Under the pieces are notes generated by a model. The model had not been told where the DNA came from and did no database searches. It saw only the letters and a program-made list of their open reading frames with translations. A stretch of 64,000 nucleotides of DNA from Channa striata (Eukaryota; Chordata; Actinopteri; Anabantiformes; Channidae). The stretch covers positions 9,858,001 to 9,922,000 of the forward strand of contig CM065182.1 of assembly GCA_033026295.1 (NCBI GenBank), written 5' to 3'. Within the stretch, counting starts at the first letter, position 1, and the number at the start of each line of letters is the position of its first letter. The translations under genes were made by a program, and so were the position numbers. Below, piece after piece: positions 1 through 12,510 of this stretch.

Positions 1-1111
1 TTAGAGGAGAATTGTGTGATTTGTAAACCCTTTGCCTGCAGTTCTCTGCGATAATATGAGAGAAATGAGGAGATAGGGACGTATAGTTGCCAAATAAAAC
101 ACACCCTAAGGGAATCTGTGTCGGCCACACATCGCAGCAGGGATCCTGAAGAGTCAAAATAAGAGTATTACTTTTTAATGTTCCCTCACGCGAGGTTCAG
201 CCACATCATCCAAAAACAACGGCTTCTACAAATCTTTGAGTTAGTATTCTTTATGCGAAAACACTCGGTCAAATTATAACTCCCAGAAAAAATAGGAATG
301 TTTGCATTTCATTTTCAGGGACACCAAAAAACTAATAGCCTGCTAATGTATAGTGTGAGGAAACTGTGTGGGAGCTCTTGTGCATTTATGTTGACATTGC
401 TTTGATCGAAGGTTGAAGTTGCTGGTCAAATTTCTGCTTTAACGCTTCAGTGCCATTACAAAATACCATTAAAATACTATTTTACAGCATGAAACAGTTT
501 TCTCCTGGACTTAATTATTGTAATGAACATGTTTGTTTCCTAGAAAAGAAAAGAACAGATGGCAGCCTGCCTCTTTTACTTGTGTGAAAAAGTCTTGGGA
601 GGGTTGTCGAGGGTGGGGGAGTTTGGCAGTTGTGCTGTGTAGTGTTGAAGTGAAACCCATCCCTATGGTAATGTGAGCGAGTTACTTTTTTGGATTTGCC
701 AAGAGATATGCAGCTAAACACGGAGGTGCAGCAATCCATATCTGCATTCACAAATGGCTCCCAAATGTGTTGGCGAACAGAAAAATGCACATAATTTTTT
801 TAATAATAGGAAGTAAGAGAAGAGAACATGATGATTTCATTATTCCTCCTTTGGCTTCAGGTTGTTTAGAATACATTTTAAGGTTGTATTGAAGAGGAAG
901 GCTCCAACATGCTTTTCTCACAGTTCAGAAGTCTAAATTTGGAACAAAACTTTGACAGTTCATTAAATTTACAGCTCCTGAAACTATTCCCTGTATATGA
1001 CGCTATGTACGATGGTAGGTGTGTGTTTAATTTAAAATGTCAGCTGTCAAGAGCGTGTCCTGCTTACTGTTATGCCATATTGTTTGTTTCTTCCATTCAC
1101 CCAGCTGGTCC
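1..1111. other. Gene-free single-copy stretch
   Basis: I see no gene, RNA gene or recognisable repeat here. Stop codons are frequent in all frames, and the two open frames of 90-100 codons (515-790 minus, 909-1211 plus) have no domain, no biased codon use and no splice-like borders. The second runs into the repeat tail that starts at 1112. Base composition is AT-rich with few CpGs, as in methylated vertebrate intergenic or intronic DNA. Confidence 0.6.
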
Positions 1112-1297
1112 AGGCAGACGCCTGCCCACCGTGAGCCGGGATCTGTTAAAGGGTTTTTTTCTGAGAAAGACCAAGCTCGTGCTCAAGGGGGAATTGCCGG
1201 TTTTTCTCTAAAATTGTGTAAGGTCTTGACCCTACCTTGTAAAGAGCCTTTGATTGTTGTTATTTAATGGGATATAAATAAAATTGAATAAAAAAAT
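1112..1297 (+). mobile_element. LINE-type 3' tail ending in ataaataaaattgaat
   Basis: A non-autonomous 3' fragment of a fish retrotransposon family. The order of landmarks matches the consensus I remember: 'cctgcccaccgtgagcc', 'ctgttaaaggg' followed by T-rich sequence, 'gctcaagggggaattg', 'ggttttctctaaaattgtgtaaggtctt'-type sequence, 'ttgtaaagagcct', and the terminal 'gatataaataaaattgaat' followed by A-rich DNA. About 17-20 bases of the usual consensus appear to be missing near 1143. Only the tail is present; there is no reverse transcriptase coding sequence upstream, which is the usual outcome of 5'-truncated LINE insertion. I think of this tail as RTE/Expander-like, but the family name is uncertain; the repeat call itself is firm. 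Two spurious ORFs (909-1211 and 1037-1267) read through it. Confidence 0.8.
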
Positions 1298-3028
1298 TAA
1301 AAGATAAGTAGATTATGAGTTGCTGTTTTCCTGTCCTCGTCGTAGCTCCTGTGAGTAAGTGAAATTGTTAGTTCTGTCTTAAAATAATAGTCACTTGCTC
1401 ACGGCACACTGTGGAAAAACTCCTGACCGCGAGGAAATTGCCTTTTAAGTCCATTTCAATAGACTTGATGGGAGCTGACATCCACAGTCCTTATTCTGTG
1501 CAAAAATGTATTCAGGTGTGTTTCCCGGTTGAGCTTTGGTGGAAGGATGGTAATAAAACGGGGGATTTTGTACTAAAAAGGCAACATGAAAGTATCTACT
1601 GTATTCGAGGGGTCTCTCAAAGGCCTGTTTTAATCAGTCCCTCAAGGAATGTGCAATGTTGTGATCTCAACAATTAATTCACCAAACCCCCAATGAATTA
1701 CAGTATGTACATCCTTGCAATTTTAAAACACCATAAAAACATTGCAACATGCATCACAATTATTTTCTAGAAAAGCTGTTTGGGAAATTCTGTGCATTCT
1801 AGGTGCACTTGACTGTCACGCTCCAAAAAATTGACCCTGTTGATTGTATATAATGGTTGAGGATGTAATAACATGTTAACAGTGACGCCGTGTGATACTG
1901 AACACACATGTTTGCAGGTATTTAATGATAACGGAAAACACTTAAAGAGCTGAAAATTTGAACTGAGGCTGCAGCTGCCATCGCCAAACACATTTCTAAG
2001 AGTTTTTAATCAGCTCGCATCAGTTCAGTTCATTTAATGCAGATCCATTATTATAAAACCAAAAAATAGTGGCTGTTGTTTAATTGACGGAGGTGATAAA
2101 TTGAATTTTGAACCTGCATTGTCGCACCAAGGAGTCAGAAGCGCCATTCGATTTATTTCTTTAGTAGTTTTCCTTTGTGTTGGAAAATCACTCACCTACT
2201 CACCGAGGTAAAGGTTAACCTTACTACTGAAAGCTAGTGTAAAATGTTGTAGCACTCATTTTCTGGCACCCTCACATCACATTGGGATTTCGTTCCCTCG
2301 CTGAAAGCCATGAATGTTCACAAAGACATCTTTGTGCGTTTCTCTATCGTGTGGTGTTCTCTCACAGTGGCTTCTTCTTGGTCCAAACAGGAATGAAATT
2401 CTGATGTTTCTACAGTATGTAGAGCAGAAACGGGAATCTTTTACTGAATGGGTGAAAAAGCACATGTCGACCTCGGCCAACTTACTCTTTCTCTTGTTAA
2501 AGCGTAATATATTTCACTGTCATCTCTAAAAGCTGCAGCATGCTTATCTCGCACACTGAGAGAGGATTTAAAAGGAGAGTTTTGTTGGACATATTGAGCT
2601 TTCCATGTTTCACAAAGAAATATTGCCAGATTTTTTTTTTTAAGTGCTGCCCCAAGCCATGTTTCACCACAGTGCTTTTCTCTTTTATATAAGTTGGCTG
2701 TAACAGAGCTCATTTGAAGCTACTGTATGTGCTCTTCCATCTCCAGAGTGTCCTTTAATGTCAGCGTATTGTTCCCCCTACAGTACGCGCGTCACCTGTC
2801 AAGACGTCTCCTGTCTTTGAGACGTTCCAAAAGTGTAATGTAGTCAGCTGTGTGAGACAGTAAGACAGAACAAGACATGTCAGTTGCACTACGCATTAAT
2901 GCAAATACCACTTTCCGTGTAAGTCAAATCATCCCTGGCAACCGGTTTCACTCACTACAGTATCTAAGGACACATGTAGTCACAGCTCAGTAATAGCTGC
3001 ATATTCACAAGCTATCATGGATACAACC
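1298..3028. other. Gene-free stretch
   Basis: No gene or recognised repeat. At 2804-2825 there is a small inverted repeat, ACGTCTC and GAGACGT separated by 8 bases, in a locally CpG-containing patch. The short open frames here (60-90 codons on both strands) overlap each other in antisense and look like chance. Confidence 0.55.
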
Positions 3029-3052
3029 TGTGTGTGTGTGTGTGTGTGTGTG
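3029..3052 (+). repeat. (TG)12 microsatellite
   Basis: Perfect TG dinucleotide run of 12 units, ending where 'agcatctc' begins. Dinucleotide runs of this kind are typical of fish intergenic DNA and are usually length-polymorphic. Confidence 0.97.
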
Positions 3053-3611
3053 AGCATCTCGGGGGTGTTTTTGCCCGTTATTTTAGCCAGTGATGAATCT
3101 CATCTCCAACCATCTTCCTCGTCCAATAAATCTTCCTCTTGGAGCATAAAGATGATTGATGGGTGAGGCAGTTAAGACATGCACGTTGGTAGAGTGGAGC
3201 ACTAAAAAACAGACGAGGCAATAATGGCAGCTTTGTGGTAGACATTATGCCTGACTGTCGCAACACTTGTGTGATTATTGTTTTTTCCCCCTCCTTTTCT
3301 TTTTAATCGCTCTTTTAGAGGTGTTTCACAGAAGGAGATGGCAAGCGACTGAGGCAGCACTCAGCTATTGGGCAGATTCACGTATTGGTGAAAAAGACAG
3401 CGGATTATCACATCATAAAATTATATTGGAACATCTTTTTAATCTAGCTTCTAGATAGTATCATTTAGTGTCATAACACACACAAAATATATATATTTTT
3501 TGGACATATGAAGCTCAGACCAGCTAAAGATTTGAGCAGTGGACACCCTCGGTGCCACCAGTAGACCGGCAACATTTTTTTTTAATGAAGTCAAGTCCCT
3601 TTCTGACCACT

Positions 3612-3960
3612 TAAAGCTGCAATATGCAACTTTTTGGACTAAAGCTAAACAGCATAAGACTCCAAATCAGTCTGCCCACGGTGTCACATGCTAATGATGT
3701 GTCAAAGCGTGTGCCGTCTCACAGACGCGTGAAAGACACCCCCATTAGTGTCACCGTGTGACGCGCGGCGTTTGATCTCCTCCGATTGGTTGGAAGAGCG
3801 AGCCAAGTTGTTCCTTTCAGTCAGTGATGTGCAAATGTTATTGCTAATGCAGTTGAAGGATGTTAGTTTGTGACGAAAAGAGAAGCTGAAAAAGCTTAAT
3901 ATTTGTAGAAGAACGGGAGTGAGGCATTTATTTTCTTGCAGTGCGGCACTAAATTGAGCT
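3612..3960. mobile_element. Probable CpG-rich interspersed repeat
   Basis: The segment opens with 'taaagctgcaatatgcaact', which resembles the terminus of a common fish interspersed repeat as I remember it. The same 16-mer (aaagctgcaatatgca) recurs at 51530-51545. Behind it, positions 3677-3800 hold about 12 CpGs in 124 bases, far above the surrounding level, with an inverted CCAAT box (gattgg) near 3784. The right boundary is a guess, since no inverted copy of the opening sequence was found downstream. Alternative: a small unmethylated regulatory element. A 16-mer match within 64 kb is not significant alone, so the call rests mostly on recalled resemblance. Confidence 0.4.
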
Positions 3961-4106
3961 TCCGCGTGTGCTCATACTGTAGATTTTTAACCTACTGTAT
4001 GTTTCCACGGATCAGTGCCCCTGTCTGGAAATTACACCTTCAGTGCGAGGTTTCAGGGCACTGCTTACAGGCAAACTATGCCATTTCTTTCTCAGTGATT
4101 GGCTGT

Positions 4107-4127
4107 TGTGTGTGTGTGTGTGTGTGT
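4107..4127 (+). repeat. (TG)10 microsatellite
   Basis: TG run of about ten units after 'ggctgt', ending at 'tatgac'. No other structure is associated with it. Confidence 0.95.
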
Positions 4128-4215
4128 ATGACATTTCTGTTATATTGCACACAGTCTGGTGACATTGTTCTGGACATTTGATCTTAGGCACAATTCATAT
4201 GTGGACCTCTGATTT

Positions 4216-4239
4216 AAAAAAAAAAAAAAAAAAAAAAAA
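4216..4239 (+). repeat. A24 homopolymer
   Basis: Uninterrupted run of 24 adenines, the longest homopolymer in the window. I looked upstream for a retrocopy (AATAAA signal, coding remnants, tRNA-like boxes) and found none, so it is treated as simple sequence. A short (GAGC)3 run follows at about 4280-4294. Confidence 0.95.
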
Positions 4240-6421
4240 CGGTTCGAGCGCCCTTATTGTAGCCGAGCATCTTAAATCTGAGCGAGCGAGCGAGAGACAG
4301 ACTGTCTTCACATTCTGTTCAAGAGCGTGTTTTCACAGAAGAATGTGGGGTGGGCCTCTGTCAGCTGTGCTGCTTTGTGTGTTTGCTATGTCACGGGCTT
4401 AACTGTGGAAGTCACACAATTTGTGGTTAGATTTTCATGTTTAGTATTCATTTAGGCAGCGGGTATACATTTGGGTGGATTATATAAAGTATGTGAGTTT
4501 GGAAAATATGTTCCTCCTTTCCTTGGATTCCTAATCATGCATGATCTGTTTTGCTCCTTGCAGAGTTGATAATTGTTCACGTACTCTCACAAGTACATAG
4601 CTGCAGTATGCAGATACAGTTTTTAACATGTGTCTCAAAGCACTGACATATTGACAGATGTTTAAATCTTATAAAGTGAGCCTTGACTTAACATGAATAC
4701 TGACATGCTGCTAGTCTCCATGGGGGCTTATTTAACTTTTTCTTCTGTTTATCATTTTTCATTTTATATTTTGTTTGCTGTCATGCCATTCCAAAATGAG
4801 CTAATTACAGCAAAGGATGGAAGTCATACTGTGGGAGATGGCAGGGGGTCTCAGATGATGTCTGCTGGATTAACATGCATGTCTACTTTAGATTCAGAAG
4901 TATTCATTTATTAATTCTTGGTGTATTGCTTCTCGCCACATCAAATTGACAGTGATGTACAAAGCGGCGGCCATAGAAACACTTTCTTTTCTTTCTTTCA
5001 ACAAATGCTTGATAAATTAGTCCAGCAAGTTGAGCAGATGGCTTACACTCAGTTTTTCTGCATAACTTACAGCCATCTACAAAACAAGCAAACTTGTTAT
5101 ACTCAAGAACTTTTATGATCTTAATGCACTTTTCCTCATACAAACATAAGTTAACAATAAAATCAATAATGACCAACACACTGAGAATTAGCTCTGACCT
5201 CTGTTATTGCAGGAATATTCATTATTGCAGGCTACTGTCTTATAAAAAATGTATTTTTCTATTGATTTAATGTGCTACTTTCTCTTTTTGCACTCTAAAA
5301 AAAGGACAGACTTTGTACTTAAAGTAATGTCGTCATTAGGCTGATAATATCTTCTTTAAAACATATCTAATATCAGCGTCGTATTTAGTTTGCTGTAAAA
5401 TAACACAGGTTGGACAAATTGACAATATCATGAAAACAAAAAGCTCAACAGCATTTCAGACAGGAAGGAAACAACATAATGGATGGAAACTTTTAATTAT
5501 CTCAGTAGGGAAACTTAACTTGTGTAATGTGGTTGACTCTACACGCACCTGGCGATTTGAAAGCACAAAGGCTCCTCCACCCTTTATTTACTGGACTCCC
5601 CATCAGAGACAACAGCATCTGGCCCATTTGGTTGTGGTAAAGCATTAGAATGTTCTTTTCCTTTTTCTTGTTCAATCACTGATGTCATGCATACACTGTT
5701 CTGTAGGAACATGTTGAGTCAGAAAATTCACTTTTGGGCAAAGTGCCACAGTAAAAGCCTGGTTTGGAGCTCAGGTGTGACAAGCACACATGAACCATCA
5801 CTGCTCTTCACTGCTCATTGATCTGCATCACCACCCTCAGCACCAGAGCACACATTAGGAGAAGGGTTACTCACAAATGTTTGTGCAAAGATGCACACAT
5901 TCAGGAGATGTTTGGGAAAATTCAGCATACAAAATGTCGCAGTCAATATTTTGGTCATTTTTTGAAGCTTTTCAATGCCGCTCCAGTATCCCGCTGAACT
6001 GCACTGACTTTATACCGGAGTGCTTTCTGTTGTCCAGATCTTTTAGATCCCATTTACAAGATGAGTGAGATGAGGTGCTCAGGAAGTCACTGTCGGTTAA
6101 TAAAATGTGACCCACGAGTCCACGCTGCCTGCAGTTTCCCCAGCAGGGATGCTTCAGAGCGAGAGCGAGGGCATTACTCTTTAATGCCTGCGTTGAATAC
6201 CCATGGGCCGGCTAATTTAAAGAGGCTTCTTAAAGGTCAAGCAATAGGACAAGAACCCATACTGCTGGAGGTTATTGCTAATACTCCTAAATTGCATGTT
6301 GTCTCCCGTTCTTCGTAGCCATAGAAATGCAAAAGTCGCTCCAATGTTTGGTTTCAGCGTGAATATAAAACCAATCAATTTGTTATACAGTAATGTTTTA
6401 ATGAGTCTCATTATTGTTCTT
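4240..6421. other. Gene-free stretch
   Basis: No gene recognised. TTATTGCAGG is directly repeated at 5204 and 5222. The part from about 6060 to 6310 is less AT-rich, has few homopolymers and reads like a regulatory block, but no specific motif cluster decides this. Open frames of 60-90 codons are unconvincing. Confidence 0.5.
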
Positions 6422-6441
6422 TGTGTGTGTGTGTGTGTGTG
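6422..6441 (+). repeat. (TG)10 microsatellite
   Basis: Perfect TG run of ten units, followed by 'ggtggtc'. Two overlapping spurious ORFs read through it as alternating Val/Cys. Confidence 0.96.
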
Positions 6442-9400
6442 GGTGGTCAGACATTTTAGCGGCAGCTTTTCTTTGCCGTCCTCACATGTATACTCACTTT
6501 TCTATTTACAGCTTTAAAATTCTTTTGGTCTCATTGAGTGTTTTAGGGACTAATACCGAGCTTGTACATGCTCTGCCTTGGAGGGGATGTGCCAAGAATG
6601 AGCTTGGCCAAACATCCTTTAACTGAGACCGCATTTTGTTCAGCAACCCTTGTTTGGGTTGCATTAATTTGTTTCAGCTAATTTCACAGTCTGTGTTAGT
6701 GCAACTGGGAGCAGAAAAGCACAGGTTTTGCTTTAAATCCCATCCACAAGAGGATTTATTTACCTCATATTCTTAGTAACAGCTAAGCTGACTCTGCTGC
6801 CTTTCTTCTTTTGGCCCCAATATTCATTTCTCAAAGTGTGCTGAAGCAAACAGGAACAAGAAGAGACACAAGTCAAATTTGTCCCTTTTTAAAATAAGCA
6901 CAAAAATAGTGATGCGCGTCTTTGGGTCTTTTTAGTCAACATTCTGTGGATTAGCCTACATTTTTTAAAATGTCTTTTTTCCCACAGTGCATTTTAGCAA
7001 ACTTTACTTCGTATGTTTGAAGAGAAACTGCAATACTGGCACCATCGGACACAGAGAAGTCTTTTGTTTTATTAATTTGGAGTATTATGATGTATCACGG
7101 GCACTGCTGGTAGAGAGGGTGCTCTCGCTGCATTTTCACACAGATTTATAGATATTTATGTGTCCTGCAATGATGGAAGTGGCAAAGGTGCAATAGCTGC
7201 ATTACAGCTCGCTGAGTTTTAAGGTTTATACTTTAGGGTTTTAAACCGGAAGACATTTTATTGATTGTGACACCTCTACTGAAGTTTATATATATTTTTT
7301 TATAAGCACTAAAAATTCCAAGTATCTGGCTTTGCTCTTGGACAAATTTCTGAATCATATTCAAAGTTGAGGCAGTAGATTTACACACGGAGCATCTAAA
7401 ATTTAATTGTCTTTGCTCGCAGCATCCATTCTGCCCAAATACTTTATTTATTTTTTTACTTTAATTGAAGTAAATCCAAGGATTCCCTACAAATGAGACA
7501 AAAGAAGACACATGGAATTATTCATAGATGGCTGGAAATGATCCACAGATTTGCAGATTTTTCCTCCTCCACTCACATGTTTTAATTTGATCAGAGGGTT
7601 TCCGGATTAGCAGCAGGGCTTGTTTCAGGGACTCATCCAGACAATTCAGATGGGCTGGATAGCCTACCTGCAGCCAATCTGCTACTTTATAAATATCCTG
7701 CCAACGGTTTTGGATAGCAATAATACATCCACTGGCTTCTTCTCAGTAGTGAACATTTATCAATTTTGGGATTCTTAAGATGCAGATTGTACAAACCCAG
7801 ACTTTAAGCCGTCATGGATCAACAATCCTTCAAAAGCATTAACGGAGTCTCTGATTCAGACTTGGACAGTTTAAAAGACATGGAAGGTCACTATCAGAGT
7901 CAAGACACAACTGGGATCTAAAGATTCTTAGCAGGGGTTGGAATTACACCTCCAATAATGATAGTAAGGTCCCGGCCAAACACTGTTTGTGAATTATTAT
8001 AATGAAAGTTTCCTGTGTTGCTATTGCTGATAGTAAAACATCAAGCTGTTTTCGCTAATGAGCACAAGCTGAGCAGTTTGCAAAATTAGGAGAAAAGGAA
8101 AAGGATGATATCAGGTTTATAAAACTTAATCTAATACTTAGGATAATTTTTTCCCAGCATTGTAGGTAATATCCCGAGCAGCTGTTGTTTCTGTTCATTC
8201 CAGTGTCTATTAAACAATAAACATTGTGTAAAACTTAACTTTTATTATTGTCGTATAAAATATCTGGCATGTTGATGCTTTTAAAAGCGTTCAACAAAAT
8301 CTGTTGTTAGAAAGTAAAATCTAAAACATTTGGAGGCCAAAGCTAAATGTCAACATGACATGACATCATGATGTGTGGCCACTAAAATTAATAAAGATTT
8401 TTGCAGCTCAGATGGATAGTTTATGTCCAATTAAACCAACAAACAACCCACAGTAATTGTTGACATCTCTCAAAATGGAACTAGACATTGTGTGCAGGGT
8501 TTCCCATTCCATGTGTTGTCTTATGGAAAAATGCCCATGAAGGCTGTAAATATGTAGAAATAGCAAATTATTGGATTTCGAGCACTCGAGAGTTGGACTA
8601 AGCTATTTTTGCTACCTAAGCTACTGCTGCCTGAAAATGCACACACAGACACAGGAAGCCCTCGGTGAGATTGTGCGACTCTGCAAGTTGGAAGAATAGT
8701 TACAGTCCCTGAATTGTGGCAAATGAAGCTCCCCTGAAGCCAAATTCCCCTTTTTAAAGGTTTTCATGGTGGATGTTTCATTCAATAAAATGAGGTGGCA
8801 TTACCATGCTCTGTGGCTGGATTCATTAGCACGCTGATCATAATGAAAAAGATAACAAGCAAGAGATGAAAGGCCTGGATTTTACTCCCTGCCTTCATTC
8901 CCACAAATTAGGCATGTGCAAGAAACAAAAAAATCTATCTGTTGTGCATAATGCAGATAATGACACAGGAATGATCCTTTATGTGCGACTTTTGCTGAAG
9001 TCACTGTAACAAAAAAGAAAAAGGAATAAAAATGGAGGAATCTGACCTTTGGTTGAAGTGCTTGCTGTCGCCTCACATGGATACACCATTTGTATCTCTG
9101 GCGGAACTCAGTTCCCTTCTGTTGCCCTGCTGAGAATAAATGAAGCTTCTTCAGGACCCTCGCTGTGTCTCTGGAACTGACTGGAACACTCTGAAGCACT
9201 GAAATTGGCAAAAGTCCCTGCATACTAAGTACACCGCACATTAGGCAAGCGCTACTTCAGCCAGCCAAGTCCATTTGGATAATGGCAGATTTTCACCCAC
9301 AACCTTTTTATCCCTAAATGTTCCGAGCCGAGCATGTTCAGTGACATGGGGATAATTATTTATTATCTCTCAGGTGATAGTGTAAACTGCCACAAATCTA

Positions 9401-12400
9401 AATCTCCTTAAAACAAACATTTGCTCAGTGATTGTTTGAAAATGCATTTAAAAAATAACTCTATTTGGACTCTTGACTTTCAATTCAATCTGTCACTGCG
9501 GCTGCCATGTGTGAGACTAGAGTGTGAAAAAATGAGTTTTTTTGCAGTTTAGTACAACTTATTTATTCATTGAGCAATTGAAGATATGTTTATTATATCG
9601 CTGCTATTATGTTTAGATGTTGCAATAACAGCAACTACAAGCTTGAATTTAATGATGAAACGTTCGTCCTCCTGTTTATATTTGATCTCACATTACATGT
9701 GTCTCCTGCTTTGATGTTTCTGCGCTGTTTGTCTTGATTACTATCAGGATGCTTTGCTGGATTCGCATCTCGCCTTTAAATCGTGGCAGCTGCCTTTTTA
9801 TTGTCGCCATAGCGGAGGTTATTCCGGCTACAAGTGGACTTTGGCTACCGTCTGAAAAGAATGCACCGGAGCAGCTCAATGGTTGGTTTTAAAAGGTTAA
9901 AGTTTCCTGGCTCGTGATTCCAGCCTTCTGGATGGACATACCGAGCCTGACAGGTCAGCCAATTTGGATGTTTTTTGGCCGAAGAGCAGAGGACTGGTGG
10001 TATCCTCCTGCTCATCACTGGCGACGCCGCCTGTCAACATGTGTCCGTCAAGTGCAGCCCTGTTGTCAGATTCTGCAGCTTTCATTTTGCAGTGTGCTGA
10101 TTCACCTGTGTTCTGACAGCGAGTACTTGTGTAATTCCTCTGTCTGCTTCTTTCAGATGACTCTTGGCCTATTTGCTGCTCCCCTCATACACCCTGCAAA
10201 AGGCCAGGCCTCAAATCCCTAAATATTTGATTGGTTAATGTAGTTGCAAAGTTGCCAGCTCAGAGAGGTTGCGTTTTCTACTGCTTAATATTGTGGGAGA
10301 AAAACGGAGTCAAATTATCGGCTGATTGACTACATTTTTAACAGTGCCTTTAAATTGGTCTTTAAATTGTCATTATTGCTAAACAAATCAGGGTTTTTAA
10401 TTAAGATGTGCAACACGTGTGTAGCAGCCATATCAAACAGGGTAAATTACCACCTTCAGACTAATTCCTGGATGCTGTAATGTTAGCAGATACACCGAGT
10501 GCTGATTGATCTTGCAGTATAAACTGTGGTATTTATCTAGGCAAGTACAGTAAATAAAGTGCTTCAATGCAGAACACAGTACACTTCATTCAAGAATATC
10601 ATTTCCTAAAAATTATGCAGTGATGAAGGAGGTATAGCCACTTAAAAATTAGGTGTGAAAATAGTTGTTAACACTAGTAGCAACGTCTAAACGTGGGAAT
10701 AGGATGCAAAATGTTGTATGAGAGTTGATTTTAAATAACTGAAAGAGTTTGAAGTTTAACTTTAGAGTGTACGAGCTGAATAAATTTCAATCTACGGAGT
10801 GGAGATTAGACCCTGTAGGCCATTCAACTGTCAGTTTCTGTGTAAGCTACTTAACTGGGTGAAAGGAATCCTAACTAACAACTGCAGAGCACCAACTGAA
10901 GGCAGTTTAAACCATCAGATGAGCGAGAGAACGACGCCGAGATGTCTTTAAGTCACGAAAGTCAGGGGACGTGGATGTCAGTGCATGTGTGAGCGAAAGA
11001 TAAACGCAGCTGAACGGTGATTTGTTCGAGATGAAAGTAGTTGATTGAAGCTGAAAGACAGTGGCCCTGAAGGACATAACAATTACAGGAGAGAATGCAC
11101 ACGTGTGAAGAGAAACATGCTCCAAGTCGAGCGATTTAATAAATACCAAAAAATATATAAATGGAAAATATAGCAGTTGTTACGACAAAAATACAAGAAT
11201 TGCTACAACGGGAATGCGAGTTTTGGCCAGTTGGTATGTAAGAAGTGGCAATAGTGTCGTGTCAGTTAAAGCATTTTTACTGTCAGTGGAAGAGTGAGAC
11301 ACGTTTGACATGTCGCCCCTGTAAGCAGGTGAAATGTCAGTTGAAGTGTTTAACAAGTTTCATTGTTTCATTTGGAGTATCAGCACTGGATGAAGTTAAA
11401 TGTCACTGTGATCGTTATTATTCAGTCCCCAGGATTTCACGGACATTTTGGTGATTGTTGCAGCCTAAAGTGTCTGATTTTTGGACAGATTTCCTGAAAA
11501 GAAGAAAAAAATGCAGTGCATGTTGCAATATTGTTATGATATTTGAAATTGCAGGGCCATGCAGAATTGACTGGGGATTGATTTTATTTATTTGATCACA
11601 GTAAATCCCTCCAAAAACTCATGTGATGACAACAGTGTCGTCATCACCTCTGTGGAGTTTGACTTTTTTTGTCGGTGAGGTTTTTGGCGAGCTGACTACT
11701 ACAACACGCTAAAAGATGGAGACACAGCAGGAAAGTTAGTTTTTCCTGCTTAAAAAAACATGTAAGGTTTGGTGACTAACATACTTTTATTTCTTTCCGT
11801 TACGGTGGTTTGGATTTTTCCGTGTATGGACATTAATATTCACGCAGGATGGCATCTTGGTGAAAGGAGCCCCAGTTCTCTGACTTGTAGAGCAACATTT
11901 CATGTTTTAGACAGCTTCAAATTATTCTGCAATTAGACTCCACTGCGGCTTCCCTGGAAATCTTAATGTGTGCCATCAATGATTGGGCAGTGAAATCTTC
12001 AATTGACCCCACTTGATGGGTATGTAATGATTTTTTTGGAAAAATAAATGCAGACTCCTGCAAAGTTCAGGAGCTATGCCAGGGGTCATAACTCAATTAT
12101 GACTTTCCATGTTTATTCAAATGCAGGTATAAGACAGGTTTTGTCCCTATGCTAAACACATTCAACATTTTTCTTACACTGCATGTTTTATGTATTTATT
12201 GAAGATATAAAGCTTTCATTTCATTTAGAAGAGACGGCGACAGTTATGCTCATGCTGTTGGTTAATGCAGACCCTTTGACTGCATTGTTACTATCCACAC
12301 ACTGAAGTGAAAAACGCCTTCGTTTGGCATCCAACATCATTCACAGAGCTGCAAATGTGTTGCTGCATTTGATACAAGTGAGAAAGCTCCTTGACTACTA

Positions 12401-12510
12401 AGAAACATATACGTAAAAATATATTTTAGGAATCTGAATATGCACAGCACATTTATGCCATTATTTCTGTGTTGTTAAAAGATGAAGGTCACAAAAGTAA
12501 GAACACTAAA
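6442..12510. other. Gene-free stretch with one short ORF of interest
   Basis: No recognisable gene in 6 kb. A 35-codon ORF in good start context sits at 7814-7921 and has its own entry. Positions 8740-8900 look like a regulatory block (balanced composition, no homopolymers, several TGATCA- and ATTAG-like cores). At 10140-10165 a polypyrimidine tract plus 'ctttcag' resembles a splice acceptor but is followed by stops in all frames within about 25 codons. A degenerate direct repeat around 'tgtcagt' with an AAG-type continuation occurs at 11260-11350. The 119-codon minus-strand frame 8882-9241 has a phenylalanine homopolymer and no domain. Confidence 0.5.
7814..7921 (+). CDS. Short hypothetical ORF, 35 codons
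   Basis: ATG at 7814 in a strong vertebrate start context (G at -3, G at +4), TAA at 7919-7921. The product would be 35 residues, hydrophilic and acidic, with a serine/aspartate-rich middle (VSDSDLDSLKD) and no membrane segment, signal peptide or domain I recognise. A TATA-like string (ttataaatat) lies at about 7687, 125 bases upstream. An in-frame 'gaaggtcact' at 7882 could serve as a weak splice donor if this were a first coding exon. No ribosome-profiling or conservation evidence is available, and an ORF of this length is expected by chance many times in the window. Listed only because codon choice and start context are better than average here. Confidence 0.12.
   Translation: MDQQSFKSINGVSDSDLDSLKDMEGHYQSQDTTGI

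Noticed and set aside
1340..1365. Good acceptor followed five bases later by GTGAGTAAG
   Set aside because: A five-base exon is not credible without transcript support.
4241..4253. GGTTCGAGC resembling a tRNA B box
   Set aside because: It directly follows an A24 tract, no A box lies upstream and no cloverleaf can be drawn.
8882..9241. 119-codon minus-strand frame
   Set aside because: Contains a phenylalanine run from an A-rich tract; no domain.
10140..10225. Polypyrimidine tract and cttctttcag followed by a short frame
   Set aside because: All frames close within about 25 codons and no donor or polyadenylation signal supports an exon.
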